NCBI GenBank assembly: GCA_028751875.1
Contig: CM054142.1
Location: forward strand, 533,733 to 597,732
Direction of reading: 5' to 3'
Origin: Rapana venosa
Taxonomy: Eukaryota > Mollusca > Gastropoda > Neogastropoda > Muricidae
DNA length: 64,000 bases
Part shown: positions 31,835 through 44,749 of the stretch, in pieces
How positions within the stretch are numbered: the first letter of the stretch is position 1
Layout: every line of letters starts with the position of its first letter
Notes under the pieces: model-generated
What the model was told of the DNA's origin: nothing
Databases searched by the model: none
The model's input: the letters and a program-made list of their open reading frames with translations, nothing else
Made by a program: the position numbers and the translations under genes

Positions 31835-32230
31835 TTTTGGGGGTATGCGACCTTTTTCTCCCCACCATTGCGATAGCCGCTTTTCCACCCTTGGGGGAAA
31901 ATTTTAACCCCAACGCACCCTGCAATGCGGTTTTTTGAAAAAAAAATTCCCAATTTCCATTCCTTCCTTTTAAAGAAATGGCCCCTTTTGGGGAAAGGCG
32001 GAAGGGGTTGTTAACTTTTGGCGTGAAAGATGTTCTGCATGCATTCCCACAGGGGTCTGATTTATACCCTTTATCAAAAGGAAATTTGGGGGCAGTGGAG
32101 TCAGCACTGATTTTAAAACCCCAAGGAAAAAATTTCCTAATGTGGGTGTCCGGGGTTGGCTTGTCCCGGGGGCCGTCGGGAATCACGGGGGGCAACGCTC
32201 AAAAACCACTAGAGGGTTTCCCCCCCCCAG
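31835..32230 (-). repeat. SINE copies (family A tail, then family B1), degraded
   Basis: GGTATGCGACC....CCCCACCATTGCGATAGCCGC at 31837-31880 corresponds to the SINE A tail. GGGGGCAGTGGAGTCAGCACTGATTTTAA at 32088-32118 and the CCACTAGAGGGTTTCCCCC ending correspond to SINE B1, as at 22780-22905. Confidence 0.6.
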
Positions 32231-32439
32231 CCCTAGCTATGCTACTTAAGTGTCTTTTTTTGGGGCTTTTTTACGAGGAAATGGAAAAATAAGTAGAGGG
32301 GGTTTTGGGGGCTTTTAGTAAAATCAAAAGAAGATCAGAAAAAAACTTTTTTTTGGGGGAAATATGGAAGTGTGTATTTTTGAATCAGTTTCTCCGATTT
32401 TCCGTAGGGTGGTTTGGACGTAATGGGTTGTATGAAAAA

Positions 32440-33960
32440 AGATTAGGGTATTTGCATAATCTTTTTGCTATGAAATAAGTTAGGGGCATTTGACGTTTTT
32501 GTTGCTTTTGTAAAAAGGACAGTGCATTTAATAAAATTTAGTTGCGATGTAATAAGATTTTGCTTTGACATAATCGTTGTATGAAATAAGATAGTGCTTT
32601 TGTAAAATTTGTTGGGTTTGTAAAAAATTTTTAGTGCATTTGACATAATCTTTGCTATGTAATAAGATGGTGAAATTTGCCTTAATTTGTTGCTATGAAA
32701 TTTAAGACAGTGAATTTGACGTAATAGTTGCTTGTAAAAAGGACATTTGCTTTTTAAATTAAAATAGTTGCGATGTAATAAGATAGTGCATTTGACGTTG
32801 TATTTTGCAAATGTAATAAGACAGTGCATTTAATATAATTTTTTGCGATGTAAAAGTAGTGCATTTGACTTAATCGTTGCTATGTAATACATAGTGCTTT
32901 TGTATAATAGTTGCGATGTAAAAAATTTGTGCTTTTGGGACAAAAATTTCGTTTCTATGTAAAAAGATAGTTCATTTGACTTTAATAGTTGCTTTTGAAA
33001 TTTAGACATTTGGCTTTTGGACGTAAAAGTTGCTTTTTTAATAAGACAGTGCTTTTTAAATTAGTTGCAATGTAATAAGATAGTTTTTTTTGACATAATC
33101 GTTGCAAATTTAAAACATAGTGCTTTGATTTTAAATTTGGATTAGTAAGATAGTGTTTTGACATAATCGTTGCTTTGTAAAAAGACAGAGAATTTGACGA
33201 AATTATTTTATTTGTAAAAATTTTTGTGCATTTAAAATTTTTTTTAATTACGTTTTTAAAAAGTTATTTGAAATTTAAAATTTTAATATTGCCGATGAAA
33301 ATAAGTTTGGGGCTTTTGTCTTTAAATAGTTGCTATGTAATAAGTTTAGTCTTTTTAATTTTAATAGTTGCTATGTAAAAAGGGACAGGGGGTTTTTTAA
33401 ACAAAATGTTGCTATGAAATTAAGACAGTGCATTTGATATAATAGTTGCGATTTTAAATTAAGTTGTGCATTTGTTTTAATCGTTGCTATGTAAAAAGAC
33501 GTGCTTTTGATTTAATATTTCCCGTTTTTAATTTAAGGGACGGGTGATTTGATATAATAGTTGGGATGTAAAAAAATAGTGATTTGTATAATCTTTGGGC
33601 TAGTAAAAAAGATATTTGGCTTTTTGGAGGGAAATGGGTTGTTTTTTTTTTAAGCGTGCTTTTGGGGCGTAATCGTTGTTATGTAATAAGATTGTGCATT
33701 CAAATATAGTTCCCTATGTAAAAAGTTTAGTGTTTCGAATGTTTGTTGCTATGTAAAAAGATTTTGGAATTCGAATGATAGTTGCTATGTAATAAGATGT
33801 GCTTTGGGAATGATATTTTGCTAGTAAAGACGGCTTTTCGACTTTGATAGTTGCTATTTTTTAAAAGTTGGGGGCTTTAATAAAAACATTTTGCTATGTA
33901 ATAAGACGTGCATTCGAATGTTAGTTTTTTGAAATTAAGATAGTGCTTCGAAATGTTTAG
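32440..33960 (+). repeat. 36-bp satellite array, forward arm
   Basis: About 40 degenerate units of a 36-base motif containing GTGCATTTGACATAATCGTTG and CTATGTAATAAGATA. Variants have AGTTGCGATG or ATATAATAG. The array is AT-rich and non-coding. The same motif continues in reverse from about 34560. Confidence 0.8.
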
Positions 33961-34559
33961 GGGTATTTGTTATTAATTTTATTTGCATTGAAAATGGAAA
34001 TTTTTTTTGGGCAAATGAAAATTTAAAAGGGGGGAATAATTTTCCCATTTAATAAAATAAGTTCTTTGTTTTGGATTTTCTTCCCCGGGGGATATTTTCC
34101 TTTGGTAATTTTATATGAATTTTTTTTTTGGTATTTTCCCCCTTTAGTTCCCCTGGGGCGGGAAAAGGACCCCATTTCACCTTTTGGGGGGAAAATTTTT
34201 ACTTTTATGCAAAATTGTTTTTTTTTTTTCCCCCAAAATAAGGGTAAGAAACCTTCCGAACCTTTTTCGGGAAAAATTTCCGGAAAAAATTTTTTAAATT
34301 TTTAAAACATCTCGTTTTTTTTAATTTTAAAAAAATTTTCTGACTTTTTTTAACTGGGAACAAAAATTTGCATTTTTTTAATAAAAGTTAAAAAATAAAT
34401 TTATTAAAAGAAACCCTAAAAAAGGATTCGTTTAAAAAACTTTCTTCCCGTTTTAAAATTTTACCAAATTTTTAAAAATTTATATTTTTTAATTAAAACC
34501 CAACCTTCTTTGTATTTTTAAAAATTTTTTATTTTAAAATTTTTAATAAAATGCCTTTC

Positions 34560-35410
34560 TTATTTAAAAGGGAAATTTTAAAATTCAATTGAAACTGTCT
34601 TTTTACTTTGGCAAACGATTATGTAAATGAAACTTTTTTAAATTACATGGGAAAAAATTTTTTTATAAAAGGGCACTTTTATTACATAGAAAACGTTTTA
34701 TGTAAATTTCACTTCTTAATTGAAAACTTTTATTAAATCCCACTTCTTATTACATAGAAAACAAAAAAACGTCAAATGAACTTTCTTTATTACTTTGGAA
34801 ACAAATTAGTAAATTGCACTATTTTTTAAATTTTGAATTTATTTTTTCAAATGCCCCATCTTTTTTAATAAAAAACTTTTATAAATGCATTTTATTCTTA
34901 GAAACGTTTTTGGGTCAAATGCACTATCTTATTACATCGAACTTTTATTTTAAATGCATTGTTTATTACATGGGAAAAACAATTTTCAAATGCACTATTT
35001 TATTACACCCGAACTATTATTTTAAATGAAAAGTTTTAAATTACATAGAAAATTTTTTTCGTAAAATTGCACTGTTTTTTAAATTTAGCAACTTTAGGGT
35101 CAAATGCACTATCTTTTTAATTTTAGCAAGTTTGTAAAATGCCTATTTTTTTTACCGAAAAATTTTTAATAAAATGAACTTTTTTTACATGCCTACGTTT
35201 ATGAAAAATTTCCCTTTTTCTTTTTTACATGCAACTTTTATATTAAATGAACTTTTTTATTAATAGAAAAATTTAAACGTAAATTTGGCACTATCTTATT
35301 ACATGAAAAACATTATTTAAACCCCACTTTTTTCATAGAAACTTTTTCGTCAAAGCACTTTTTTTTACTTTGGAAAAAAACTTTTCCCTTCCAAATCCCT
35401 AAAAATTTTC
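34560..35410 (-). repeat. 36-bp satellite array, inverted arm
   Basis: The reverse of the forward unit is clear in CAAATGCACTATCTTATTACAT (several times between 34740 and 35300) with AAC.ATTATGT. About 600 bases without the motif separate it from the forward arm. Confidence 0.75.
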
Positions 35411-37319
35411 TTATTTCTTTTTTAGCAAGTTAACCCCAAATAATTTTTCCTTTTCCCCCATCCAACTTTTATTCAAAAGGGGGGGCACCTATTTTTCTTT
35501 GGGGCAAGGGTTATGCCCCCAAAGGCCCCTTATATTTTCTCAAAATATTTTAAAATAAACTGTCCTTTTAAACCCCAAACTAAAAAACCCGGTTTTCAAA
35601 ATGAAAAATTTAACATTAAACCCCCGTTTTTTCAAATCCATTTTTTTCAAGGAAATATTCTTTTTTTAAAAACCGCATTGATTCGGGGTTTTTCGTTTTT
35701 TAAACTTTTTCCCGAAAAAATTTTTTGGTACCCAAGGGTGGGTAAAAGGTCCAAAAAAATTCCCACCTATTAATTCAATTTCCCCGGGGAAAAAAAAGCC
35801 CAAAAAAAGAAACCCCTTTATGTTGTTGGGGGTTTGGGGGGGGGTGTTGTGGTTGAGGTTGCCCCCGGGGGTCTGGACGGCCGGGGTTTTTCGGGACCCA
35901 AGGCCCCAATTGGAAGGGGTTTCTTTTTTTTAAATTTTTTAAAAGTTTTTGGAATTAAATCCCCCCAAATTTTTCCTTTAGTTTAAATAAAGGAATTTTT
36001 GTGTCTTGAGGCCCTCTTACGGGACCCCTTAAACCCCAAAACCATTCCTTTTCCAAAAGTGGGGGCCCTTTTTCTTACAGGAAAGGGGGAATGGGTTTCC
36101 CCCTTTTTTTGGGTTCAAAAAACCCGAAAGTTTTCCAGGGTGTCTTTGGGGTTTTTAAAAGGCCCCCATTTCCCCCCTAACGGGAACGGGGCAAAATTTT
36201 TATCCCCTTTGGGGGGTTAAAACCGAAAAACACCAAAAACCCCCCTTTCAGGGGAAGGGAATTTAACGGGAAACAATTAAAAAACCCGGGGCCAAATAAA
36301 AGGGAAAATGGTTTTGGTTTTGGTTTGGGGCCTGGTGGGTGTGGTTTGGGGGCCGCCCGGGCCTTTTCCTACGTGGCGGTTTGATGTGGCGGGGGCCGAA
36401 AAAAGGCCCCGGTAATTTGTAAGATGTTGTTTGTAAATTTTAAATTTTGCCTAAAGAAAATTTTTAAAATTCTTAAAAAATTGCCCCTATAATTTTTCCA
36501 TTGAGAATAAAGAATTTTATTTTTTCCCTTTAAAGAGGTTTCCTTGGTTAAAACCCCAAGAAAACTTCCTTTTGTGGGAGTTTAACCCAATTAAAAATCC
36601 AGGGAAAAGAGGGAGGGCCCCCGGGTTTGGGGGGCCCAAGAAAACCCCCAATCAAAGAAAGGGGTTTTATTCCGGTTTTGCCGTCCCCCCTTAAAAGGAG
36701 GTTCTTTGGGCCAAAAAAAAACCAAGGTTTTGAAAGGATGCCCTAAGGGAAAACACCAAAACCCCCAAAAAACACCTTCATTTGGGGGGAAAAAGTGGGA
36801 ATAAGGGGGTGGAAATTTTGGGAAAAATTTGAACATAGAGTGGGATTTTTGGGGGGGTTTTTTGGGGGGTTTGGGGAAAGTTGGGGAAAAAAAAATTTTG
36901 GGGAAAAAAGGGAAGGGGGGGAATTTTTTTTTAAGGGGAAAAACGGATAAAAAGAAAAGGGGGGGGGGGGTTTTTTGGTTTTAAAGAGGGGGAAATTTTG
37001 GGGGGGAGGGGGAAGTTGTTTTTGGAAAATTATTTATGTGGAAAATTTAAATTTTTTGTAAAATGGTATTTTTTTGGAATTTTTTGAAGTTGGGAATTTT
37101 TGGGGTGGGGAGGTTTTGGGGGGTAAAATTGGGGGGGGGGAATTTGTTGTGGGGGTTTTCGGGGGGGGAAGAAAAGGGGTTTTGGGGGGGGGTTTGGGGT
37201 TTTTGGAGGGGTTTTTTTTGGGGTTTTGGGGGGAATTTAAAAAAAAGGGTTGAAATGGGTTTTGGGGAAAAAAAGGTGGGTTTGGGGGGGGAAAAAATAA
37301 AAATTTTGGTGGATTTGGG
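35411..37319. other. Degraded sequence with no supported feature
   Basis: Homopolymer-rich with several apparent frames, all rich in Phe, Gly, Lys and Pro from base runs. Nothing is recognisable. Confidence 0.4.
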
Positions 37320-39430
37320 GGGAATTTGAAAATTTTTTTAAAAAATAAAAAACGGTTTCGGTTTTAGCTTTTAAATCGCACAGACACGAAGTTTTCCAGG
37401 GCGAAATAGGGGAGTGATCATGATTTTTGTGATGTGATTTTTCCGATCGTCTAAAAAAAATCCACAAGCGGAACAAAAAAACAGGATCAAATTTAAACCC
37501 CGAAAAGGGTTTTTTTAAAAGGGCCGGAGGTGTAAAATTTTTTAAAAAAAAGGTTTGGGGGAAAGTTTGCCCCATCACTGTGATAGACTAGACTTTGTTT
37601 AAATGACGAATAGTTTAAATACGCAGTGACTGAAACAGCAAGGGGAGTTTTTGGGCAAACACCACCAGTCAAAAAACCTTGGGTCAAACCCAAACACCCT
37701 TTCAACTATGGGGGAAAAAGCGTAGAGAGTTGAAGAAAAAGAAAAAGAAAAAAAAAAAAGGGAAAGAGCAGAACAATATAGGGCAGTCAACAAAAGAATC
37801 GGGAAAAGCCCGGGGGACGGAGGCAAAAGAGAAAGGGGATCGGGGGGAACAGTCCCAAAGACTTTTGAAGAGAACTTTCAAGATAAAAAATAGCAAAAAA
37901 GCTTATCAGCGGCCAAAAGACCGGGACTAGCACAAAACGGGAAAAAGGGTTTAAAAAACCCAACCCAAAAAGGAAAAAAAAGGGGAAAGGGTCCCCCACG
38001 GGGCGAATTCGAACGGGGTTTGGACAGAATATGCCCCGACCTGAAATAAACTAGAGAACCGCATGAGACCCAGAAGCCCTTTAATTTGTACCCGCAAGCA
38101 AAGACACAGACAGTCCCCCTATCCCCCGGAGAAGGGGGAAAACGCAGTCATCGCTAAAAAAGGGGAAGTCGCAGGGGCTGAAAACTTCCAGCTGAGGGGT
38201 TTTAAAAGCTGGGGGGGAAGCCTTGATCAGGCCCCTTTGAATCTGAAAACAAGATTGGCAGCAGGAAAAGGGCCCAACACCATGGAAAAAGTCACTCACC
38301 CTTCCCCTCCCAAAAAAAGGGGAAAATTAAAACCCAATCCCAAAAAATTCCCCGGCCACAATCACCCTTCTTTTTGCACCCAAGAAAGGGGTCATGCTGC
38401 GATAATATTAAATTTAGACTGAAGCCACAAGCAGGAGCCATAATTTGCTGGGGAAAAACAAGCAGGTTTCAGGGGCGGGGGGCCCCAGCACAACAGAACA
38501 GATTTTTTCCAGATCAGTTTACTTGTGAGCGGTCCCTTTCCCCAACATCAAAAAGACCTTTAAAAAATTATAATAATAAAATAATAATAATAATAAAAAT
38601 AAAAATAAAAAATAATAAAAATTTAAATAAAATAATAATAAGGGTAGGAATTTATATAGCGCTGAATTTTTGTAAAGCAAACAAAAAAAGCGCTTTTTTT
38701 TTAAAATTGGGGTGTGTATGCGGTTTTTTTTTTTTTTCATCTGTTCCCCCCGGGCCCACACAAGGGCCCAAACTTTTTTCGAACAGGGGGAAAACGGGTT
38801 TTTTAAAACGTGTGCGCAAGGGGTTCTTTTTTGCGTTCGCACAGGGGCCTGGGGTTTTTAGTCTCATCCAAGGACTTTTCCCCATGTATTTTCGTTTTTA
38901 AGAAGGCTTTTGGACAGGGTGTGGCTGCGGTTTGTGGGCAACCTTTTGAATTTGTACAGCATCAATAAAAACCTGACCAGAATAAAACCCAAGCTGTACA
39001 AGGGGAAGGGCCAACCCCAGTGCAGTGTACTACAACAACAACATTGGAGAAGGGGTTTGGGAAAAAAAAGTTGGGGGTAAGGGGGGGCTTATACTCTCCC
39101 CCACTTTTTTTCAACATTTTCCCTTGGGGAGAATCATGGCTGATGCCGGAAAATTTTGAAGGTAGTCAGCTTTGGGTGGCAAAAAGGGTTCACAAACCTT
39201 CGCTTCGGAGAGACATTGATGGAATAGCAGGTCAAAAAAAAGGGGCTTGCCACCCTAACAGAACACTTAAATTTAAGGGCCCTCCAAAACATAGGGCAGG
39301 GAAAAACAGTGAGAGAAGACCAAATGTTTGACTAAAAAACCCCAAACCCGGCTTTTGCACTGATTTTCGGGGTTTAATGACCAGAAGGGGGAAACTTTTT
39401 AAAAAGCTTAAAAGTACCGGGGGACCCAAA
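37320..39430 (+). pseudogene. RTE-type LINE, second degraded copy, with nested insertion
   Basis: It mirrors 28180-30900. The end of the endonuclease is inverse-matched at 37330-37450 (TCATGATCACTCCCC region). Then follow KRRELKKK (about 37720), NSKKAYQ (about 37890), ENAVIAKKGEVAG (about 38130-38180), LKPQA.AII (about 38415-38445), TEQIF (about 38495-38510), KKAFG (about 38900), GVRGGL....LFFNIF (about 39075-39115), RDIDGIAGQ (about 39210-39235). The polymerase is interrupted between QHQKDL-type and FKKAF-type segments by a SINE with LINE-A tail at 38565-38890. Whether frames are intact cannot be judged. Confidence 0.72.
38565..38890 (-). mobile_element. SINE family B joined to a LINE-A 3' tail, inserted in an RTE LINE
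   Basis: On the minus strand: GATGAGAC (about 38865-38873), a GTGCGAACGC..., CGCACACG and CTGTTCGAAAAAAG-like body, GAACAGATGAAAAA and CCGCATACACACC, then the LINE-A hairpin AGCGCT (38694-38689 and 38663-38658), TATAAATTCC and AAT/ATT repeats (38566-38641). The head is decayed or lost in noise. Confidence 0.65.
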
Positions 39431-40299
39431 TTGTATCAGACCAGGGACCCAAGCCGGGAATTTAGTATGCAGGACCCCCCAGAAAATTTAACAGCACTGT
39501 AAAAATTTGTCATACCCAAATATTTCTGTATGTGTAAAATCATGGACCCGACTGCAAAATTTGGGAGAGAAGGGTACAGGGGGGTGGAGAGGGGGAGTTG
39601 CTTTCGGGGATCCTTGGCATCCCTAAAAAGGGCCCACATAAGAAAACGAAAGCGGGATAACAGAACCCAGAAAACCCATTTGGCCCCTTTATGAAAACCT
39701 TTTTTAAACGTTCTTTAAAAACGCATTTAAATTTAAATTTTTAAGGGGCATGTCACAAGACCAAAGGACTTCCCAAAGACAGTTTTAAAAAGGCATGCCC
39801 AAAGGGAGGAAGAAAGAAGGGGCAAAACCAAAGGGGAAGAGCGGGGGAGGAAAAACCTTTCAGGATGGCGGGCCCTGAAACTCAAAAAAAACCCTGAAAA
39901 AGGGGGGGAAACAGGGAAGGAAGGGAAAGGGAACTGGTTGTTGAGTCTTTGAGGGTGCCCCCAGGGTTTCCGTCGTAGGGGGGACGTTAGATAGATAGAT
40001 AGATTGATAGATAGATAGAAGAAAAATTTTTTGATAGAAGATAGGTTTGAAAATTTGGTGTGGGGGAAAAGTAAAAGCGGGTTTTTTTTGCAATTGGACA
40101 CTTTTTTTTTGTTTTTGTTTTTTACTTTTTGTTTGCAGACGAAACTTTTTTAAATATTGCTTTCTGATGAATTAAAAAACGGGTTTCCCCTTTTTTTGCA
40201 ATTTAGTCATAAAAAATTAGGTGACGGGAAAAGTTTAAAGTGGCCCAGTTAAATTGTTTTTCCCCTGTGGGTTTAACCCGGGCTCGGGGCATAGTTCCA
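39431..40299. other. Degraded sequence; GATA repeat
   Basis: A short GATA array stands at 39988-40018. Otherwise no supported feature. Confidence 0.4.
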
Positions 40300-40540
40300 C
40301 TTGGAGGGGGGAGGGTTTTTGGGGCCCCGGGGCCTTCAGTACAGCCCCCCAGTTCACCCAGCTGTAAAGGGGTCCCTGCCTTTTTTGGGTGGGGAAGGGT
40401 TTAAAGCGGGCGGGGGAGAGTTTGGGCCCCGCCCTCAATATGGGGCCCCCTTTAAAAAGAAAAAAGTCTCTGAGGGCCCTCACTCCCTTTTGCCCAACTT
40501 TGGGTTAGGGGACACCCTTATCCTTTACTTTAGTCAAAAA
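40300..40540 (+). repeat. SINE family D, degraded copy
   Basis: The segment TTCAGTACAG.CCCCCAGTTC, CACCCAGCTGTAAA.GGGT and GCCCTCAATATG line up with the inverse of 21240-21540 base for base, except that single bases are replaced by their neighbours. Confidence 0.75.
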
Positions 40541-40699
40541 TTAATAGATAAACGTTTTCATTTTATAACTTTACCAAAAGGGAAATTTTGGGGAAAATCT
40601 TTTGTTGTATTTTTTTACTTGTCCTTTAAAGCATAGGTATCTCTGTCCCGGTTTCTCTGTTCTGCCCTGTTGTCTGAAATTTCGGGTCTCTTTTCTAGG

Positions 40700-41700
40700 G
40701 TTTGGCCCACGCACGCGCCCCACGTGTATGTGTGTGAGCGTGTGTGTGTGTGTTTTGTGTGTGTGTGTGGGGGGTTTTCGTGTTTTTTGTGTGTGTGGGT
40801 TTTTGTGGGGTGGGGGTTTGGGTTTGTTGTGCTGCTTTGTGCGTGGTCGGGTTGTGAGTGTTTGTTTTTTGTGTGTACGTGCGTGGTACTTTTATAAAAC
40901 AAAACCCCAAAATTTTGGGGGTTTTGTGTGTTTTGTGCGCGGGCGCGCTTTTTGTGTGTTTCGCACTTTGTACGTCTGTTTTTATAGTGTGATTTAGCAG
41001 TTTGCGCCAGGTGCTTTTTATGACTGTGTGCACGTGCATGTTTTGGGCTTTAGTTCAGTTTTGTAGCTTTTTGGGTTTTTGGCGGGTCTGTTGTCTGTCG
41101 TCACTCTCGGGGGGGTTTTTGTTCCCAATGATTTTCTTTAATTTTTTTTAAAAGCGGGAGAAAAAAAGAAAAATTTTTTTTCCCCCATTTTTTAATCCCT
41201 AAGGAGAGAAAGCGTTTTTTTTGTATTTAAAATCTTTTTTCCCGGTTTTTGTTTTTGGTTGTGGTACAACATAGCCCACATACGCCGCCCCTTTAATGCA
41301 CTCACGCCGCACCCACACAAAATTAGCCGCACGCTCCCCAAGTAAGCACGCACGCATACACATCCGCACCCCACTCACACTGCCGCATAAACACATGTCG
41401 TAAGTTTTTGAAAACCGGGCCCCACACGCACGCACGCTTACACACACACACAATACTCTGCAAGTTTGAAAAACACGCACACAGCTTTTTTTGTTTTTAA
41501 AAAAACACGCCAAAAACATTTCACTTAAAAAATAAAAAAAAATTTACACGTGTTAATAATTTTGTTTTTTTTATATATATATATATTATATATATATATA
41601 TTATAATATTTATATATTATATTTTATATATATATATAAATATATTATATATTTTTTATACATATTTTATATATATAAAATTTAATTTTTTCCCCATTCA
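40700..41700. repeat. Degraded TG, CA and TA microsatellites
   Basis: TG-rich at 40725-40985, CA-rich at 41290-41480 and a TA run at 41570-41680. Confidence 0.7.
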
Positions 41701-43130
41701 AGTTTTAAGGGAAAAAATTAAAACTTTAAAAACGTTAGTGTTTTAATAAATTTTCTCGGGAAAACTTTAAAAGGAAAAAAAAATTAAAAAAGGGAAAAAT
41801 TTCTAAAGGGCAATGAAAAGAATAACAACAGCAACAAAAAAAGAATAAAAAAAAATCAAACCTTCAGTTCTAGTTTCTTAGAAAGGCTTTGTATTTGGGA
41901 TTTAAAGGAAAAGTTTTTGTCGGATTTGGGTATTTTGTTTTGTTTTGGAAAAGAGTTTCCCCAAAAATAAATGATAAGGGCCTGAGAAAGCTACCCTGGA
42001 TTTTTAAAGGTCAATATAGGAAAAGGGAGGAGAAAAATGTCGAACAGGTTTTTTTGGTTGGGGGACTGAAATTTTGAAAAAGAACAAAACTTTTGAAAAG
42101 GGTAGGTCAAGCAGTGTTTTTCGTTTAAATACTGCTTTGGTTTCACTATGTTGTTTTTCTAGGGAAAAATTGATTTTCTTCTTCATTTGGGTTGTTTTTT
42201 GTTTTTTGTATGGGAAGGTCGGGGAAGAATCGCTTGGTGGAGTGACTTCGTCTGTATTTTTTTTGGGCGCTCTAGCCCCTTCCCATTTCTTTGTTTTGCG
42301 TGATTGATATGGGGGACATTTTTAATTAGGGCGGCTTTTTAGTGAGATTAAAATAAAATAAAATGTCAGTGTTGTTGCATTTGGGGCATTAGGAATTTAC
42401 TTTTCGAGGTGTTGCATAGTTTGGTGTAGGGGGGGCTCCCTTTTTTAAGTTCTTTATCTAGGGTTTAAAAACCAAAAACGTGGTATTCCCACACTTGTTA
42501 AATTTTAAAGTGTTATCAAAAAAAACGGAAAACCCAAAAAGGGGAAAAAGGGTTTGATGTTTTGGGGGGGGGGGTTTTGTTTCCCATCATTTAGTTTTGT
42601 CAGGATGGGTTATCGGGAGGGTTTGAGTCAGATCACTCTGGTATTTCGTGAAACTTTGCTGGAAAACAAGTTTTTGGGGTTTTTGAATGTTGTTTTCAGT
42701 GATGAAACATTACAAAAAAGTTTAGCTGTGATTTCTGTTTTGGGAAGTTTAAAAATCCTATGTAGTTGATATAGATGCTAAAAAGGAGGTGAGCCTAAAA
42801 ATTGTTTTCCTGGGGGGCTCCATAGTTTACTAAACTTTCAGTAGAGGGATTTTCCATCATAAAAGTTTTTGCACCGCGTTCTTTTTAGAATTAAATATGA
42901 ATAGAAAAAACTGTATCAAAAGGGAAAGGGTTTTTCCAGGGGTAGAGCGAGAGATTTACCACAAGAATGCATGATTTGGCAATGTCAAGGGCCCCCTTTT
43001 TCCCAAAACCCAAAAAAAAAAACAGCGCCCGTGAAAAAGAGGGCTGGTTTTGATGCCCGAGAAACGCGTCACACGTTTTGATAAAACGGGTTCTTTAAGG
43101 GAAAGGGGGAAAACCTGATCGAAAATTTTG
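41701..43130. other. Degraded sequence with no supported feature
   Basis: Partly readable but no match to any repeat elsewhere in the window and no recognisable protein motif. Confidence 0.35.
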
Positions 43131-43139
43131 GTTTATTTC

Positions 43140-43790
43140 CCCCCCCCTCCCCCCCGAAAATAAGACCCAACCCAAAAAACACACACAACCCCCACACAAC
43201 CCCACCCACACACACCAAAACCACCACACACCACACAAAACCCCACACACCCACACACACAACACACAAACACACACCCCTCACCACACACCCCAAAAAC
43301 CCGGGAGGGGGAGAGGGGAAAAATGACAAATTCCCTTTTTTTTCAGGGGATAATTTAATAATCACTCATGGTTTCTTTTTTTTCATCCGGGTTTCCCCCG
43401 TAGGGATTTTAAACTTTAAAAATAACCCAAAAAACTTTTTACAGTCTCACGTAGAACATGGGGAAATTTCCCTTTTTAAAAAAAAACCCCAACCCCCAAA
43501 CCCAAACCCCCCCCCCTCACCCGGAAAACAAACAAATAAAAGAAAACTCTAAAAACACCCCCCCCCAAACCCCCCCAAAAAAACCCCACAACCAAAAAAA
43601 ACAAACAAGGGGAGAGGAAAAGAGAGAGACGGAGGGGTTAGAGAGGGAAAAGAGTGAGGGTAGAGAGAGAGAGGGGAGAGAGTTTGATGATAGTTTGATA
43701 AAATTGATAGATAGATGTAGATAGATAGATAGATAGATAGATTAAAAGATAGATAGAAAGATAGATAAATAGGGCTATTTTCTGGTTTTT
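43140..43790. repeat. Degraded CA, GA and GATA microsatellites
   Basis: CA-rich (43150-43300), C/A-rich (43480-43610), GA (43610-43680) and GATA (43705-43770). Confidence 0.75.
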
Positions 43791-44139
43791 CAATTTTAAA
43801 TTTTTTCTGTTTCCATTTATAATTTTTCATTTTTTAGATGGGAAAAAAAAAAATTTTTAGTCTTGGGCTAAAAATTTTAAATTTTATATGCGTTTTTGGT
43901 GGTGGGTTCAGTGTAGATGTGGTTTAATTAGGCTTGCAGATATCTTTGTTGTTCTTGTTGAACCTGTATTGGTTGTTCAAAGCCATAAACTGCACTGTGG
44001 GTGGTCCAAGATGGGCGCACATCAAGTTTTTTTTTCTGCCCCTTTCTCCGTGACCTTGCCCCTTTCCCCTTTTTCCCTTTTTTGCTAAATTCAATTCCCC
44101 CGCCCAAAAACCTTTCTAGTTTTTTTTGGCTCATTTCCC

Positions 44140-44490
44140 CAGGGGGCGGAAGTCCACAAGGGTCCCCAACAGCCAGAGGTGGCCCTTTCAGGCTGCTGGG
44201 TCACTTTGGTGGGGGTTTTTAGTGGTGCCGGGGTTTTGACCCAACTTTCCCGGGGCCTACTTAATGCCCCCACTAACGCAGTTTTTAGCTCAGTCGCGGA
44301 AACCCGACTGAGGGGGGTCGGGCCCCCTTTGGGGTGGTGTGGGCCCAAGTCTTCCCAATGATTTCCACCCCGTTTTTCTCACTCTGGGTTTGGAGGCCCA
44401 TCAGAGTCTGAAAAAAACCCCATGATCTTATGGGATTAAACCCGCGTCTTTTAGTCCGTAACCCCAAACCCCCCTGGCCAGGGCCCACTG
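44140..44490. repeat. Dispersed repeat family P with tRNA-like end, degraded
   Basis: CCAGAGGTGGCCCTTTCAGGCTGCTGGGTCA....GTGGTGCCGGGGTT resembles 16545-16620. The right end, read in reverse, resembles a tRNA head (GTTACGGACTAAAAGACGCGGGTTTAATCCCAT). Confidence 0.5.
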
Positions 44491-44749
44491 GTGTTTCAAA
44501 ATATAAGGTGTAAAATCTCCCGTAAAAAAAAATATGGCTATAAAATTTTTTCTGGCCTTTTTTCCATTTATCTGACCCGCATGAAGTCTGTTTTTGGGAA
44601 AACCAAAACCCCGGGGGGAAAAGGGGAGGAACCCCCGCTTCTCCCCATTTGGAACATCACCGAATCCTTGTGGCCGGGGAATTCCCTGAAGTCAGCAGGG
44701 CAGTTTCAGCGAAGAGCGGAAAGGGGCCATGGAGAAGGGAAAAGGGAAA

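Noticed and set aside
32440..35410. CRISPR array
   Set aside because: The 36-bp units are contiguous and degenerate, with no unique spacers; the host is an animal.
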